Of a DNA stretch of 64,000 nucleotides, positions 11,771 to 25,583 are shown one piece after another; within the stretch, counting starts at the first letter, position 1, and the number at the start of each line of letters is the position of its first letter. The notes under the pieces are model-generated. The model saw only the letters and a program-made list of their open reading frames with translations, searched no databases and was not told the origin of the DNA. The position numbers and the translations under genes were made by a program. The stretch comes from Echinostoma caproni (lineage: Eukaryota > Platyhelminthes > Trematoda > Plagiorchiida > Echinostomatidae): assembly GCA_900618425.1 (NCBI GenBank), contig UZAN01039552.1, positions 79,896 through 143,895 of the forward strand, in the 5' to 3' direction.

Positions 11771-14700
11771 GTAAATCTGAAGATTGCGATCTTTGAGAAA
11801 TAACGTTAGTCAGTTAAAGTTAAAGTTAGTCAGTTGACAGTAATTGCTGAACGTTTGTTGATCCTTCACTACTATCCTTTAATACTCCTAGACATAACCA
11901 GCTCAAACAGCACAAGCAACTGCATCATATCAATTGCTAATTTATAGCGAAAAACATATTATACCATGAATCTCTCGGGAGCTACACATTACACTAGTAT
12001 CACAAGCTAGGATTACCACAGCCTTAAAAACCTTCACAACCGTCATCTGAGCTACTTTTTAGTTCAATATATAACCAAAATCCATTACATTGACCATGCA
12101 AGCTCAGATATATTTTAGAATCAATTGGAGGCATTCATTCTGTTTTTAATCACGTGAGCAACCGAACTGACCACATCACACTTCACGCTTGGGACCGACT
12201 GTTCAGATCAATCCATCAGAGTCACAATCATTTCAAATATGCCATGCATTCAGAAAATGCGGATTCATTCTGAAGGCATTCTTAGTTAGACCGGTTTGGA
12301 AACTAACTGTATGCTCAACAGGGTTTGCAACCTCAGTTGATCACACTTCCTGAATGATAGAATGCATGATTTGAAAACAAAATTAAAACTAACCAAAATT
12401 CAGTTTTAGTTTATCACGACGATGAATATATGTATATGAAAACGTTGATCGTCTAATGTGTGAAATCGTTACTCGAACCCGCACACACAAACAAAGTCCG
12501 ATCTAAGCATTGTAGAAATCAAGTAGTTAATGATTTGTTTATCAAACTTGTAGGTACCTGTATGAAAGTGGATAATAAGTGATTTAGGAATAATATTCGA
12601 GAGCACTACAGAATTACGTCACAGGCAGTATCAACAGAAGACGTCATTCGAACCGAGTTATCAGCTAGCACAGTATAGCGGAAAAGTCAGTCGATTGTTC
12701 GCAAAACGTTTGACACCAATTTCACATCATTAGACATAAGATTGATCCACAAGACTGTTGTGATCATGTTATTTTGTTATTGCCAAGGCGTAATCCTCAA
12801 CTTTCCTGGTAATGAAATTAGTTCATCGTTTTGAATATACTTTAGTAAATTGCATCGACGGCTTTGCTAAATAATGATCTGTCCCCTCAGAAAAGTCTTC
12901 ATTGTTTGAATATCTATTTGTTGATGTACCGTCAAAGATATTTAAAATGCACTTTAGCAAATTCCGGACTGATTAGCACATTCTCTGCAATTACAACTTG
13001 GTGCTTATCAGTGAGACTGTACGTCACATGTCGAGCAATAGTTGTTTCGAGTTATCTGAACAATATCAAAATTTAATATTGATTGGATACTGATCCAAAA
13101 TTGCGCACGCTTAGCAGGCACTTCTTGATATATGCTGAATGCGGTGTAGGCGGATCGTAGCTCAGTACTGCATGACCTTATTGTGAATTTTTGACATGTT
13201 TAGTTCTCACATTTGTTTTATTGAGAACATAAATCATCAAACATTTCATAGTTTAGAATTGTAGTCGAAAATAATCTAAGCTTCTGATGAATTCAAGATC
13301 CAGAATTCTATTCTCAGTTGAGTCGATAGATTCCCACTACTGATTACACCTGATCAGGTCGAAACAATCGAACAGTGTACTCCAGCCATCCTTCTGCATG
13401 CTTTTTTTGTTATCTGCACGATGAACAGCAGTTTAGTCACACAATACAACTAGTGGCACAATCTCGTGAAACGTTTTCATGGATATTGGGAGATTTATCG
13501 GTAGTGTTTTTGCAACCGCAGAACGATTTTATAATGAAAAACAGAGCTACTAGATTTTTGGAAATTGAAGAATGTTTATCACCAAAAGAAGAGGCATACA
13601 ATACTCCNCGTATTTTGCAATCTCTGCAACCTTCAAACTATTGCTTTTGTTGACTGAACATTTTCAGTTGCTACAGACTGTAAAACGCATCGGCACAAAT
13701 CTCACGGGTATTGAAAATCATTAATGTGTTTAGACTGGTTTCAGATAAATTGTAATTAAGAGATCAATATGTTAGAACGAAATCTTTCCCTCTACCCCAA
13801 GCTGGATACCATTGCGAGCTAATGGTTAAATATTCGTTCGTCACAAAACATCATATAATAAATCGTGAATTGCGACTAAAAATGTACCAGATCTTGCTAT
13901 CCTCGATTCAATTCTGCCAGTGATACACACAAGTAACCAACATGTGAGCTGTATACATATGCGACCTCTCAGGGAGCCAAAAATACTTTTAGGTTACTCT
14001 TTTTAACAGGGATTCGCAAAAGGGATGCTTTCATACGTATTTTGGAAGACAAGCTCAGATGCTATAGATCTATGGTTGGAAAGCAGCTCGCAAAATCGAA
14101 AACTGTAATATGGTGTACCCCGAAGTGAGAAACTGCTTGATCCAATGCCTCATGTTTAGTCGTAAAACTTGCCTTCAATTTATATCGGGTCTTTTGGATC
14201 CGAGAATTCTTACCACCATCCAAACTTACCACGCTGGTAAACATGTTGGAAACGATTCCCATTCTTTTGATTTAGCGTTTGACTACTTGGTTATGCTTTG
14301 TAATTCTACATGTCTACAACCTCTAATCAGTTCAACCATCAAAATGTCCAACAAGAGTACCGATCTTTGATGAACAGATAAATACTGTAATGTAACAAAC
14401 TTTTGAAAAAAACAGCAACAACATTGATCATTCAGAAATTGGCATGACCCAAACCATTATCTACCTCTCAAATTTGTTGAATACAACACCATATGTCTGT
14501 CAGCTAATTTAATGATCTTGGTTCATGAATACCTTTGTTAATAAACAAATTACACTTCTAATTGTACACATAGAATGCATTGGTGAAGTACAACAAATTA
14601 GCGAGCAGTTACCACGCATATGTGAGTGTGCTATTGGTTTCCATGAAACAAACAGTATTGTGATAACAACAACAGCAACAACTGTTTTCACAGTGACGCG

Positions 14701-17700
14701 TCTTGCACAGAATATAAACGTAGATCACCCCAAAGTATAATAGGCTTGTTTCTCGTTTTTTGATAAATTCACAGCAGCAAATCTCATGCGTCAGAAAGTT
14801 CACAATTCACTTTTAAAATAATCTAACGTGAATCGACCCACAATCAAGGTTTCTCACAATCAAATCAAATATATTTTCTTGATATTTTCTGTGCTAAAGA
14901 ACAAAGAAAGATAGCTACACTCTTGCTAACTAAAACTATGACGTTTAACTCACGTCAGCATTTAATGGTATAGAGATTTTTCCAGGTGAAACTTCTAAGC
15001 ACTATGACATACTGGGCTATCCGCACTCATCTGTGTTGTATTCTCTTACAAGACCAAGCAAATTGATGCAACAGGTCACGATATCGTTCCACAACACGAA
15101 TCAGCTTCGATTAATTCTTGTTCTAAGTTACTTAGTGTTTCTTAGTGAAGCGTTTAACTGGATCACCTAATCATTTGATCATTCATTGGACTATGAACCT
15201 AAGAAGAGCTGCACTGTAAACATGCTCTGATCGATAAAAGTGAGTGCCACAAGTTTCTCGGAGCGGTGTTACACGGACAAAAATAACTTTGCTTGCAGTG
15301 TTGATCAACCCATTTTGTTAGTATCACCGTGTGAACAGACACCAGATTGGTTCCATCCCAAATTGGTTCGCTAAAGTGATCTTCTGACAAGACTGGTCTT
15401 AAAATATCGGTGTGATTGATTCTAATCAAAATATACTTGTGTAACAATGAATAGGGAAATGTTTACGTTCTCCTCAGTTACCAAGTGATAAAAATTACAT
15501 ATTCTGAGTATTTTACCATGAAGTCTTAGTTCACACAAGTTGCTCACACAAGTTCTCGGACTATCTCGGATAGCCAGAGTTCGTATAAATGATCGAATCA
15601 CTGATAATGGTAGCGGGATTATTGTGGATAATGAATGTGATAAAACGATAATGCAGTCTGTAAAAGAGTGAACGATTCGGGACGATAAAACACCCATTAA
15701 AGCATATTAATGGCACGCGGATCCGTACACGACTGGCTCCAATATTGAGAAAATGCTTCAGGCACATAATGTATCTGACGCAAAAATATACCATCTATTT
15801 TTATTCGTCATTATGGGACATGTTATCCTATAGATCATTTGTTTTATGGATGATTAAATATCCAGGAAGGTATCAATATCTCAAATAATTTTGCTGTTAC
15901 GAATAACTGAGTTATTCCTAAAACAAACCGTTGTGCAGATAAGTTACAATTACATGAAAAATGACAGCAGAGTGAACTTAAATCGCTGGGTACATGGGTC
16001 ACAGTCAGTATAGTCTTGTGCACGGACAGATGAAGAGTTAGACTGAAGGAAACTGTTTTATAGTTGCACAATAACACTTTAGTTAGATATTTTCAGCTTA
16101 TTGTTGCTCACTGTATGTAAACGTCAGCAGTTTCGGCTATCTTCCTAGATTATTAGAATCCCCTCAGGGAATTCAACCAAAATAAGACATTCATTAGGAA
16201 CGCATTTACACCAGCACTTAATTGTCTCCATTTTCATTAACTTAACAACCAAGAGCAGCACAATTCCTGAATAGTATATTGTAAGTTGGTATGAAAATAA
16301 CAAGATACAACTTAACAACATCAAACTCAACTGCCTGAATGCAAGAGTGTCTCAAAAAATGAGGTGTTTTACACGCTGAACAAGATGGTCGAGGTACCGG
16401 ATGTTGTAACCACGCTAAAATGACGTCAAGGCTTCCAGTGGGAATGTCACAAACAAATCACCAGATGTAGATTGTCGAATTCATCTGCATTTAGCAGAAC
16501 CGACGTTATCAGATGCAGGTTTCTTAAGTGAATTTATTGAGAAAATCCCGAGATAGTTCATAATGCTGTTCATGCGATTGGATGAACGGTACATTTAGAA
16601 TATCACACCACTTCGCATTTTGCATTCATATGACAAAACTGACTGAAAGGAACTCAGTTTATTATTAGTGTGGGTAGAACTGTGCTTTGATGGTACCTTT
16701 TCATAACTGGACTACACATTAAAAGTTATACCAAGTCTAGCTCAATCTTTTCATTATGCACCTTGAAAATAAAAAGGGCAACCGATACATATATACGCAT
16801 TACTAATCGCTGATCTACAAACAACTTTTCCTATCCAAAAGGAGAAAATTGACTTTTAATACAGTTACGTTTCATATCAAACAATCACTTTTTTCATCAA
16901 ACATTTTCCAATCTCAAATTTCACTAGACATAAATTAAAAATTTGACCTGAAAAATAAATCAAATATGCACAGGCACGCAGGCACGTACAGGCACATTAA
17001 AACTTTTTCGTATTTACCCTAGCGTCCTCACACAAATCGATAAAACCTTTTGCACACTAGACAGATTGACTTGTAAATTAGGCACGGAACATTCATTGCC
17101 CCTGTTGTTGAAGTGGCGTCTTGGCAAATCACTCCTTTGCATAGCCGTTGGTTACCGTTTGAATGCATGGTCGGTATTTTCCACGGTGTGTAGTTACGCA
17201 ACCGAAGTATGACATTTGCGTTCGACTTTTCTTTCCGGTACGATAGGTCGAGATGCATTTAGATTGAAATCTATTTGCATTGATAATTCTTCACGTGAAC
17301 CGAATATTTTTATCGAAAAGGGATTGCAAAAAATTGTTCAGCTCACGATGCCTGTAATTCTACTCTCTATGGATCCAAAGGTTCAGTGCGCATATCTGTT
17401 TCGCTATCTAATGTAATAGGCTGTATTAGTCAATTTACCACAAAGAATAAAGCAGATTTATTTATTATTCGTTGTGAAGACGAGGGTAAAAAACAGAATG
17501 ACGAAGGTGTATATTATCGACCGTCATGATAAGAGCTAAAGGTTTGGTTAGCCTGGACCACAACCGGTTATGATGTAATGTTGTTAAGGATTTTTGGAGA
17601 AGCGTTTTCGAAGTAAAACATTTATTCGTTTTGGTTTTCTTCATAAAGTTTAGTGAGTCAAAGAATAAAGGTTTACAGTGTAAGAAACTAAAGCACACAA

Positions 17701-20700
17701 TTGAAAAACGTGAATGGACCGATATCTTGCTATATGAAACTATTGAAGGCAAATCTCGAGTTGAACTTTTGGTTTATATGGCAAACGAAAGGTTGTCTAG
17801 TATATAGTTTAGTCGGAGCTGTGCAGATACGGCAGAAACATATAATCTTGCAAATTCAGATTAAAATTTAGATTATTGTTCCTAATGCAGAATGCACTGC
17901 TTGCGCGAATGCTTTGCAAGTAGTTGGCTCGAAGCCAGAACCGCCGGATAAACTGAATTCAGTTCAGTAACATATTCGAACATAAACAGAAAATGACGGG
18001 CGACGCGCACTATGGTACAGAGAGAGGCATCGTGCACAACACTTGGCCATATTACGTGGTTTGCTGCAGCATTTCGGACTCCAATTTAATACCGCATTAA
18101 ATTACTAGCTGCATCAGAAATACTAGATCCCATGATCAAAATAACGATGACATCGCGTTTTCTAATGCATTAGAACTCCAATATCCATTCTATGAGCGCA
18201 CTGTTTTAGACAAGATACGACACCCTCGTGCGCTTCAACGATCCTATTCACAGACCATCTAATTTCCGCAACGTTGTTGATTTCACCTGATTAGCAACAC
18301 ATTTTTCATCGATCTTACTCAAATATTTTCTAGGTATCAGTGAACTGGAAATTGACGTGGAATAGACAGTTTATTCACTTCTATATTTTTGCCCCTGATC
18401 CAGGCAAAAAAGAATGCTATTCGTATTTCGGTTAACAAAGCGCAGATTATGTACACGGTGTACACCACTGATTGTGGAATTCAATTATCCTAGTGTATTT
18501 TTGTACCAAATGGCTAGTCAAAATGGTTAATTCCTAAAATATTTCTAGTTCACAAGGAACACCTCAGAGACGTAGAAGTTGAAAAGCGTGGATTAGTGCA
18601 ACTGTTGTTCAAGAGATTCGAATGAACAAATTACTCGAATAATTGTCTTCAGTAGGGTTAGCAGAATACTTTACGCTCCAAAAATAAAGAATGTACAAAC
18701 ATCTTAACCTATATGCATTGTCTACTGAAGGACAGATCACCAGATTCTAAAGTTGCACTGTCTGTTTACTCATGTGTTCTGTAGTATTGGTTTTGTTTTC
18801 TGTACAATATGGCGCTTAATCAAACGCTTTCGCGAACGGCTTGCTTGAGGATAGAAACAGGTAAGGTCATTGGTAGCGCGATGTGTTTGCACCTTGTTTA
18901 GTTGAATCTCTTAGTGCGCTCGTTCTGAGCAATTCACAATGGTTGATGTAGACGATCAAGAACAGCAAAGAATGGTTTCCTGGCCGTGGCTGATGCCGTA
19001 AGCATTGAGATTCACACACACAAACACATTTGTGTGCCCAGAAAAAAGCGTGCAATCACCCGCCTTGGTTCACTTTATTCACTCCAACACGTGGGCAATT
19101 ATTTGAACCTTTGACACTGACGAAAACCTAGGCACATATGGTTGATGACAGATCTAAATGATTTGGTTTGTAATTACTCATGCCTTCTTGTTCTTAGTGT
19201 TAGCAACGGCATGAATACGAATAATTGAAGACGCATTTAATCATCACACTCTGTTATTCCCAGCGTGTTCTGTGTTCAATCGGTTTTGGAAAATGTAACG
19301 CACAATGAGGGTTTGGTCTAGAATACATACCTAAATCTTATTGGTGCATTCCTTTCTTCATCAATAGACCTCAGATTAGGATTGGTCACTGGAAAGAGTT
19401 CCTTATGTATGTTTTCATCGATGAAGATGTTTTTATAGACCATTTTGTTTTGTTGAATTCTCTGGTGGAAACAGTTTATTGCAATAAGCCTCCGAACACA
19501 AACTTCTACTCGGTAGAAGAATATCCATTCAAACACCGAAAGGGTCTTGGGTTAATAACTCCCGTGCGTTTTATTGGTGCGTTATTTTAACCAATCACGA
19601 TAACGTAACCCACTGTTTCTCATTGTTGAGAAAAACTTAAAACGCGCAAATGGGTTCGCCTTGAATAGAAAATCGTGTTCAACATCAAAATAGTTATTCA
19701 TTGGCTGTCGATGTTTTTTTAAATGAATATCATTTATCTTCACTCCTCACTCCCTTTGGACGGCAGAAAGTTTATTCGTTTAACTTTTCCTTTTTAACTT
19801 CCCCGTAACACTCTACAGTATTAATAAAAATTCGAACTACGATTATTGAAAAACGCGCTCAATTTGGCATGACCATCTGAACCGGGGAAAATGTCAACAG
19901 ATTTTATATTTATCATGGAAGATTGATTGTAAAAACTGGTTCTTATAAACAACTCATATTGTAGTCATATCTTGGAGGGTTTTTGTCGTCTAGTTTCTGC
20001 GTAACTCAGATAGATATCACGTATTTGTCAAAAACCTGGATCTGATTCTATCTGTCCAGACAACAGAAAGAGCATCACCCATGGTTCTAATTCTATTATT
20101 GATCAGACAAGTTTTTCGATTTAGCTTTGCACATTTCTGTGAACTTCTACAGTTAAACACAGGGTATAACTCTTCAAAGCTTTACAACAACTTAAAATGT
20201 CTTCCTGAGATCTAGTTAGTTTTGTATTATGGGTTGATACTGTGTAACTCGTTTAATAATAGTACACTATTTAAGTGCTCCTCACTTTGATTGTGACTGT
20301 CTTCAACGGAAATGCTTAATTGAGACTGTCATCAAACACCAACGTCTGTTGGATGACGTTTCAATCGAATTTACCGGTATACGTTTTCAGCTGAAGTCTT
20401 TTGAAAGGTCAAATACTTTTGTTTCTCCATCTGCAAAGTGTCTCTTTACTTATGGAACATTTATGGGCACTTTTATCCAACAAGCAAGCCGTGGACTTAA
20501 TGCATTAGATTTCATTTCGATCGGCAGTTCAAAGATGAGATTGCAAAACGTATCGAATTGTTTCCGATATAAATAAAGTGCATTTGTCCACTTGCACCAA
20601 TTTATTCATAATTTTATTCTTTCGAATCAACGTCACCCCTATCACCTGGATTTTATCAATTATTTTATTCAAGAGATTCGCATGGAAAACCATTAGCACG

Positions 20701-23299
20701 AAATCCGGACAACAATGGAGAGGAAAAAAGAGGGATAGTTGATTAAAAAATAATGTTCCCTATTTCCAAATGGACCGACCAATCTGATATTTGGAGCAGG
20801 ATTATGGAAGTAAACTTGTGGAAGTCTGTAGATTATAAAAGTGACATTTGAACCTATTTCAGCCAGGATATCATTTCAAACCCACTTTGTACAGTATCAT
20901 GCACTTAATCATCTCTCGTTTTATTACAATTTCTCAGAGGTTAAGTTTTATCCACTAGGGTTAATAATGCTCCTTGTGGAATAAAGGTAGTATTTATGAA
21001 AAAGGAAAAAGCATTGGTGAGTAACATAATAAATAATAAATGTTTTGTGACTTTAAGTAAAATGGGTGTTGCAGCAAACGCTAATTTTAAGTGTCGTATA
21101 TCAAACAGGGTCCATGATATTAAGCATCTATCAGATAACAAGTCACTCTCTCAAACACGAAATTTTTTTTGGTCTCGAGTAGAGTTATGTAAATTTTATC
21201 AGGACGTCCAATGTGCGGTAGATAACTCAATGCTATGGGTACATGCGGTAAGTATGGAGTCAACATTACTCGTTGCTTAGACCGTTCTCCTTGGAAACGC
21301 GTCACATTACATTACACAACGTGGCCTCAGTATAAACCAAAGGTTGATGTATTTAGCCCCCAGTGTAATTAGAATGTTTTCTCAGACCATCATATGCATA
21401 GATAAAATCCGTTTGCAGTAAAAACCCACAAATGCAAATATAGTGCTTCCCTCTCTTTTATTTTGATGTTTTCAATACATAACCGCAAAGTATTTCTATC
21501 ACAAGGACATTTTTGCTCGAGCAGTTTCCGTCACAAAGCAACGATTTTTATGACACCGATCGAAACCAGCTGCATGAAATAGTTCATAAACCTAAGAAAC
21601 GTGGGCTGTTTTCTTATTCAGTTATTTTTAATCTGTTTACAACAAATAACAGCGAAAGAAAACTAATGTTGTACATAGGCTTTTTCACAAAAATATACAT
21701 GGTTTATAAATAAGATTATTGCTCTTTTCCAAACTTTTATAATCGCTTTACCGCTGAATATCGACCTCTCGATGATTCATGAATGGAACAGTTGCGTGTT
21801 GTATTGGTCCAGTTTTCTCTTCCGCTAAACAGAATCCTGACAGGCAGTTTATTTCTAATAGGAGACCGCTAAGTGCGGCGCATATGAAAGAATAACCAAA
21901 ATTGCTGCACTGGTAACGCTGAATACATTTTCACAAAGAAATACAGTTATACGCAGTGAGTGTTTCACGTGTTTCAACATCCAAAATCACCAAACTCACC
22001 AAGGATAATATTATCTACTGTAAGGTCTATTGGCATATTGGCTTGTTGTGTAACGCAGTAAATTGGAGTCTCAAATTGCAATGCTGCAAACCGTACGTCA
22101 ACGCGTAAGTGTTCAAAGAACGTGGCAACCTCCCTGCCCCGCCCCGTTCATCCTCCACTGTTAACACCCAATCACGATCAGCAGAATCTTTTACAAAAAG
22201 AGAGAAAACGAAACAGAAATGAAACCAAAGTTTTTGGCTCAGAATGCCCCAAACAACGAAATAGTTCACCTCGAAAGAAAACTAATCCTAAGGATAACTT
22301 GTCCTAAGCAAAGGTTCTTAGGGTCAGCTGGAACAAACCCGTGGGACTGATAGGTAGGTTATAAAGTCCGTCGTCTCCATTTTTTCGATACCCAAGCGAA
22401 TGGCGATGAGATCGGTATACTTGGCACACACATGGCTCCACTGATAGTGTGCATAAACAAAATTCATTGAAATTGATTCACATGGAAACGATTCATTGGG
22501 GAAGTAGTTAAAATGTCTCGACTCAATTAACAAATATTTAAATTAACCAACGGTTTGCAGCAAGCTGCAAAGAACGAGATCCAAGTTACCCAAAGTCACC
22601 CAATCCCGTTTCTAGACTGTTTCCCGTTTAGCAATGATACCTATTACACACGAATTTGTCTGGGTATCGTCTCAAAAAGCTCGTTCGAATATTGATTATT
22701 ATCCGATGTTTGAAGCTGAACAAGTATTATTTCAGTGTGGCTCGGTGCTGAATGCAAAAAAATGGAACGTTTACCACGTCAGACGTGCAACGCTCACGCA
22801 CTGTCAAAGCATCATACCGATGTGTGCGCGATCAACAAGCAGTCCAGTGAGTACGTGGTTTTCGCGGAAAACCGAGGAAGACCTGGTCTCTATCCATTTT
22901 AATTCGCATTCGACTTAGTTAGACAGTGTGCTGGAAGGAGATCCAATCCAGCTGGAAAGTTTTACTTCATTTTTAAATGACCAGATATCTCACTATATTT
23001 CTGCTTTTTCTCCCTGTCTTGCTTATTGGCATAATTAACTTCCTAAAAGTCTTTCTCAGACGAGGAAATTCAGCCAACAATAATAATGCGAGATGACGCA
23101 CTTCAGTGGTTGACTACAGTTGTGACTCAGTTGAGGTAGAAAATCAACGAACTTTGTAAGTATTTCCATTCCAAAGGTCCAGATTGAAGATAGTGGTTTC
23201 ATATGAATAACAGACGTTTGAAATTCAGATGCGAACATTTGCATTTTCCTATCAAACTGCAGAACGTTTGATGCGAAATAAATATTGATTGGTTGAGCG
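11771..23299. other. Long stretch with no supported gene
   Basis: About 11.5 kb of AT-rich sequence in which only short unrelated frames occur (longest about 94 codons). I saw no RT or transposase motif, no tRNA and no convincing exon. Minor points are a short near-tandem duplication of GTTAGTCAGTT at 11805-11836 and a few CAGGCACG repeats at 16972-16996. The frames at 13375-13653, 20996-21280 and 22634-22918 have no recognisable features. Confidence 0.45.
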
Positions 23300-23470
23300 A
23301 ATAGAGGTTCTGATGAAAAAGCATCTCAGAAATATAGATTGTTAGTGCCGGAGATTTTGGATCTTGTCATTTCACCGATTGAGAGAAAATCTTTCGAGGT
23401 GTATGTTCAGTCGATCGTGGATAAGTAAGTTGAACGCATCCAAACCACGCTGCGTCAGCGACTTAGCCAT

Positions 23471-24865
23471 ATGAAACCCGTGCGTGATTTTCCTGTCAAC
23501 CCTGAGCAATATGTTCACATTCGATCATGTGTAAATCTGGACAAGATGTTGTTACAAGTATTGTCTCTAGGACCAAAGTTTTGTTTTCCTAATGGCAGAT
23601 CTAAGCAACTTGATGCTGAGGTGGAGTTTGAAAACTTCTATGCACACCTTTCGGATCTCGTTCCCTCGTCAACCTTGGAGTTGGAAAAGCTGAAATCAAC
23701 CTTAGTCAATGCATGCTATCAACATCAGAGTGTGAAAGTAAAAACAAGTGAACTAGTTACACCGGAGCATCTCAGAGACCTGCAGAAAAACAGAGAAAGC
23801 ATGATATCCTAGCCCGACAAAGGGGCGGGAATCGTGCTTCTGAATCACGCAGATTATGTACAAAAGATGGAAGCCATTTTGAGTGACAGGTCGAAATTCA
23901 CCAAAACAACAGAAAAGAATAAGACCGCTCAAATAGAGGGTGCCTTATCAAAGATTTTGAGATGTTTAAAGCAAAATGGCGTAATCGATGCGACCACTTT
24001 TGAACGAANTGAACGAATCCGGTCAACTGGGACAACGATTCCCAGACTCTACGGGTTGCCGAAGGTGCACAAGGAAGGGATACCCTTGCTACCGATTCTG
24101 GATATACGCAATTCACCGTACCACGCACTTGCAGAATAGTTGGCAAAATTATTAGAGCCCGTAAGAATTGGATTAGCGAAACACAGCGTACGAGACACAT
24201 TCTCTTTTGTGAANCTGTGTAGTTACGTACAAAGTAACAATGTTGAGATAGGCCTTCCTTTGGAAGACCTGAAACGACTGCCTTATTTTTGCACATACAG
24301 CGTCCCATTCAAGTTCGACGAGCAGATTTATTGACAAAAGGATGGTGTAGCTATGAGCTCACCTCTAGGACCGTTGTTTGTCGATCTGTTTATGGCGAAA
24401 CTCGAAAATAACCAACTCAAATCTTCCATTCAGGATTGTGTGTTATACGAACGTTATGTGGATGATATTTTGTGCGTGATCAATACAACATCAGGAACAA
24501 ATGAGCTCTTGAGTAAATCCAATGCTGTTCACCAGAACATAATTTATACTTTAGAATTGGAAAACGACAAAAAATTGGCATTCCCAGACGTCTGTTTGAG
24601 TCGTAGATCGGACGGCTCGGTGCAACGATCAGTGCATAGGAAGGCGACATGGAAGGGCCAATATATTCATTTTTGCAGCTTTGTACCGCTCAAAGTGAAG
24701 AGGAATTTGGTGCGCTGTGTAGCAGATAGAGAAAGGAAAATTTGTAGTGAAGACACAATAGAAGAAGAGCTCCGGTTCTTACGTACTGTCTTCACACACA
24801 ATGGCTATTCAGAACGATTGGTTAGCANTGATTCAGTGCTGCGGAGATATAAGGAAGAAGACTGA
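23471..24865 (+). pseudogene. PLE reverse transcriptase domain, interrupted
   Basis: The RT region stays in one frame from 23471 to 24865 but is closed by TAG at 23810, TAG at 24137 and TGA at 24332. Each looks like a single-base change from a sense codon at a normally conserved position. The catalytic YVDD is intact. RT motif A, the FDV-type strand carrying the first catalytic aspartate, should lie between FSFV and LCSYV but is absent. The break falls exactly at the N at 24214. The residue after AM in motif B is S rather than the usual G. Confidence 0.88.
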
Positions 24866-25286
24866 GGTCAGAAAGAGGTCGGTATACATCGCCTTGCCGT
24901 TCAAAGGGGATACATCAGCAGAAGTAATGCAAAGGAGACTATCAGATTCTGTTATTTATACCTTCTATGAAGCAAAGCTCAATGTTCTGTTCACTTCCCA
25001 GCCAATGGTGTGTTTACGAATAGCGGACAAAATGCCGGATTCTACCGTCTCATTTTGTGTGTGCTCATTTACGTGTTCCTGTGGAACCACGTACATAAGC
25101 CACACGGTCAGGCGTTTGTCCGAACGAATCCGTGAACACCACCCCTCATGGTCAAACACAGGAACGATTAAGTCACTCACCATTTCTCATCGTCACTTTT
25201 CACCTACCGCGTACACCATCAATAAAATCAAGGCTGCGCCGATTTCAAAAAGTAATGTAGAAGTGACGTCTATGGCAATGAAATAA
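24801..25286 (+). pseudogene. PLE linker and GIY-YIG endonuclease, frameshifted
   Basis: The frame moves by one base relative to the RT just before 24865, then stays open to 25286. The segment includes a cysteine-rich stretch (CVCSFTCSCG) and the GIY-YIG core TTYISHTVRRLSERIREH. In the family this core usually reads YIG, so the glycine has become serine here. The conserved arginine and the REH are still present. The sequence after SWSNTGTIKS is degraded and has no good match to the rest of the domain. Confidence 0.85.
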
Positions 25287-25489
25287 ACTTGGGCATAAAT
25301 CCTCTTAACCCATGGTTATAACTCTTCAGTCATGATATTAGAAACTGGAACAAATTCCTACATTGAGAGTCATGTTACAAGCGTTCGATCAATATTCGTA
25401 TTTGTGAGGTCTCACTCTTTCTTGTAACACACTTTTATTAACATCTGTGAAACATTTCAAAATAAACTTAAATAAAAATTCCAAAATAT

Positions 25490-25575
25490 TCATCATTCAC
25501 TATCACCTTTTGAAACAGTCTTCGAGAAGACTCTGGATAACTCTACCGACGTAAGATCCTCTTCAGGGTTCCTTA
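25490..25575. repeat. Structured 3' flank of the PLE (hairpins)
   Basis: A perfect 6-bp hairpin (AGTCTT, loop CGAG, AAGACT) sits at 25517-25532. It is followed at 25534-25556 by a second imperfect stem-loop (GGAT...ATCC on the reverse strand). The block ends in CCTCTTCAGGGTT (25558-25570). It lies about 200 bases past the end of the endonuclease frame, where the untranslated end of the element is expected. Some PLEs carry hammerhead ribozymes in their terminal repeats. A CTGAAGA box is present on the minus strand, but the GAAA box and third helix are not evident, so I do not call a ribozyme. Confidence 0.35.
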
Positions 25576-25583
25576 GCTACATA

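Larger units (their letters stand above)
23300..25286 (+). mobile_element. Penelope-like element (PLE), decayed
   Basis: One reading frame, broken by four stops and a late frameshift, carries the PLE landmarks in order. They are PDKGAGIVLL (about 23813), PRLYGLPKVHK (about 24040), DGVAMSSPLGPLFVDLF (about 24340), YERYVDDILCV with YVDD at 24455-24466, the FPDV block (about 24590), and the GQYIHFC...P...K block (about 24655). A C-terminal CSCGTTYISHTVRRLSERIREH follows (about 25075-25140), which is the GIY-YIG endonuclease core. PLEs are an ancient retroelement class separate from LINEs and LTR elements. The frame can be followed upstream to about 23300 across a stop at 23426. The copy is plainly dead. 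Three single N bases lie inside it. Confidence 0.93.

Noticed and set aside
23898..24308. Minus-strand frame of 136 codons
   Set aside because: Antisense of the Penelope reverse transcriptase; openness is a side effect.
25490..25575. Hammerhead ribozyme
   Set aside because: Only one core box (CTGAAGA, minus strand) is seen; the GAAA box and the third helix could not be placed.
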